Source of the DNA: Mycolicibacterium flavescens
GTDB taxonomy: Bacteria > Actinomycetota > Actinomycetes > Mycobacteriales > Mycobacteriaceae
DNA: 64,000 bases
Reading direction: 5' to 3'
NCBI RefSeq assembly: GCF_001722335.1
Contig: NZ_MIHA01000003.1
Coordinates: 124,001 to 188,000 of the forward strand
In this document: piece after piece, positions 63,465 to 64,000 of the stretch
How positions within the stretch are numbered: the stretch's first letter is position 1
Layout: every line of letters begins with the position of its first letter
Program-made: the position numbers and the translations under genes
The notes under the pieces: model-generated
Databases searched by the model: none
What the model saw: only the letters and a program-made list of their open reading frames with translations
Told to the model about the DNA's origin: nothing

Positions 63465-63520
63465 GCCGGCCCGGCGCGTCGTACGCCGATCGCGCCGCGG
63501 CACCGGCGATCCTGGGTGTC

Positions 63521-63910
63521 ATGCGCTTCTTTGTCGGCGCCGCGGCGGTCGCGGCCGCGGTGAGCACGCTGCTTGCGGCCCCGGCGGTCGCCGACTCCGG
63601 CGAGCAGGAGATCCGCGCGGTGCTCGACGCGATGAACTCCTCGTACAACCGCACCGACTTCGCCGGGTTCGCCGCCCACGTGTGCGCCGACATGCTGCAG
63701 GGCGCAGCGTTCGCGGCCGGCTGGTACGAGAGCCGCAAAGTCGACGGGCCCACCCGCATCACCGTGGAGTCCGTGAGCACGCGCGGCGACGACGCCGTCG
63801 CGCACGTCCGGTTCCAGGCCGGCGGGAACAACCGCACCTTCGACGTGGACTTCCTGCGCGAGGGCAGCCAGTGGAAGGCCTGCCAGTACCACCCGACGCA
63901 GAGCGCATAG
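63521..63910 (+). CDS. Secreted protein with Rv0361-like domain
   Basis: 129 residues with a Sec-type signal peptide (MRFFVGAAAVAAAVSTLLAA, cleavage expected after PAVA) and a small domain: EIRAVLDAMNSSYNRTDFAG, Cys in AAHVCADML, and the terminal GSQWKACQYHP. The helix, Cys, strands and W-K-x-C ending resemble the extracytoplasmic domains at 39245 and 51216. A role as a soluble periplasmic partner is possible. No enzyme residues were recognised. Confidence 0.75.
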   Translation: MRFFVGAAAVAAAVSTLLAAPAVADSGEQEIRAVLDAMNSSYNRTDFAGFAAHVCADMLQGAAFAAGWYESRKVDGPTRITVESVSTRGDDAVAHVRFQAGGNNRTFDVDFLREGSQWKACQYHPTQSA

Positions 63911-63917
63911 TTCTACC

Positions 63918-64000
63918 GTGCTGACCGAACTGATCCCGCTGGCGCTGGTGATCGCGCTGTCCCCGCTGTCGATCATCCCCGGCGTGCTGGCCCTGCACAG
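63918..64000 (+). CDS. GAP-family membrane protein, 3' partial
   Basis: GTG 63918 begins LTELIPLALVIALSPLSIIP followed by GVLALH before the window ends. This first helix with an internal SP-I-IP motif is typical of the actinobacterial GAP/Sap (sulfolipid-addressing-like) membrane family, implicated in glycolipid or peptidolipid export. Only 27 codons are visible, so the assignment is tentative. Confidence 0.5.
   Translation, partial: MLTELIPLALVIALSPLSIIPGVLALH

Overview
The window comes from a GC-rich actinobacterial chromosome, almost certainly a non-tuberculous, environmental Mycobacterium (Mycolicibacterium). The evidence is the F420-dependent glucose-6-phosphate dehydrogenase gene, mycofactocin-type short-chain dehydrogenases, a TtfA-like mycomembrane transport factor, many FadD/FadE/P450 genes, and gene orders known from M. 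tuberculosis: purT-rhodanese-metZ, fgd beside a metallo-beta-lactamase-fold gene, and purA followed by the Rv0358 to Rv0361 series, DedA, GH76, an RNA methyltransferase and clpB.

Layout. (1) 1-13.8 kb is an accessory catabolic region. A SAM-dependent methyltransferase, cut by the window edge, is followed by a crotonase, mycofactocin-type SDRs, a P450, an acyl-CoA ligase, a DUF35/thiolase-fold pair, a two-domain acyl-CoA dehydrogenase and a small EthD-like protein. Four copies of one inverted-repeat motif lie between the EthD-led operon and a divergent mycofactocin-type SDR, so this part is probably one regulon for oxidising a cyclic or branched alcohol/acid. Decayed mce-operon pieces lie inside it. 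(2) 13.8-16 kb is a scar zone with remnants of three transposase families; one has become fused to a chaB gene. (3) 16-21.7 kb holds a frameshifted DUF1023-like hydrolase, a lipoprotein, and a NorE/NorF-like oxidase-subunit operon. One operon gene and the adjacent TetR regulator each carry an in-frame TGA. (4) 21.7-26 kb is an agmatinase/deacetylase/SDR cluster with a broken amino-acid permease. (5) 26-36 kb mixes regulators (two MmyB-like, HxlR, GntR, an ECF sigma factor) with core F420 metabolism (fgd). Two inverted-repeat pairs tie regulators to likely targets. (6) 36-41 kb carries an SDR, metZ, rhodanese and purT. (7) 41.4-45.7 kb is a MarR/MMPL pair followed by hydrolase, P450 and ferredoxin genes. 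(8) 45.7-64 kb is conserved core: purA, an M50 protease, a cation exporter, DedA, a NhaA-thioredoxin fusion, GH76, an RNA methyltransferase, TtfA, ClpB under an HspR-type operator, a CYTH protein and the start of a GAP-family gene.

Three themes recur. First, eight genes have a TANNNT hexamer exactly six bases before the start codon, as expected for leaderless mycobacterial transcripts. Second, regulators sit beside inverted repeats that also occur at neighbouring promoters. Third, gene decay (frameshifts, nonsense codons, fusion scars) is concentrated at 7-26 kb. I saw no tRNA, rRNA or CRISPR array. All assignments come from reading the sequence and from family knowledge; no search was run.
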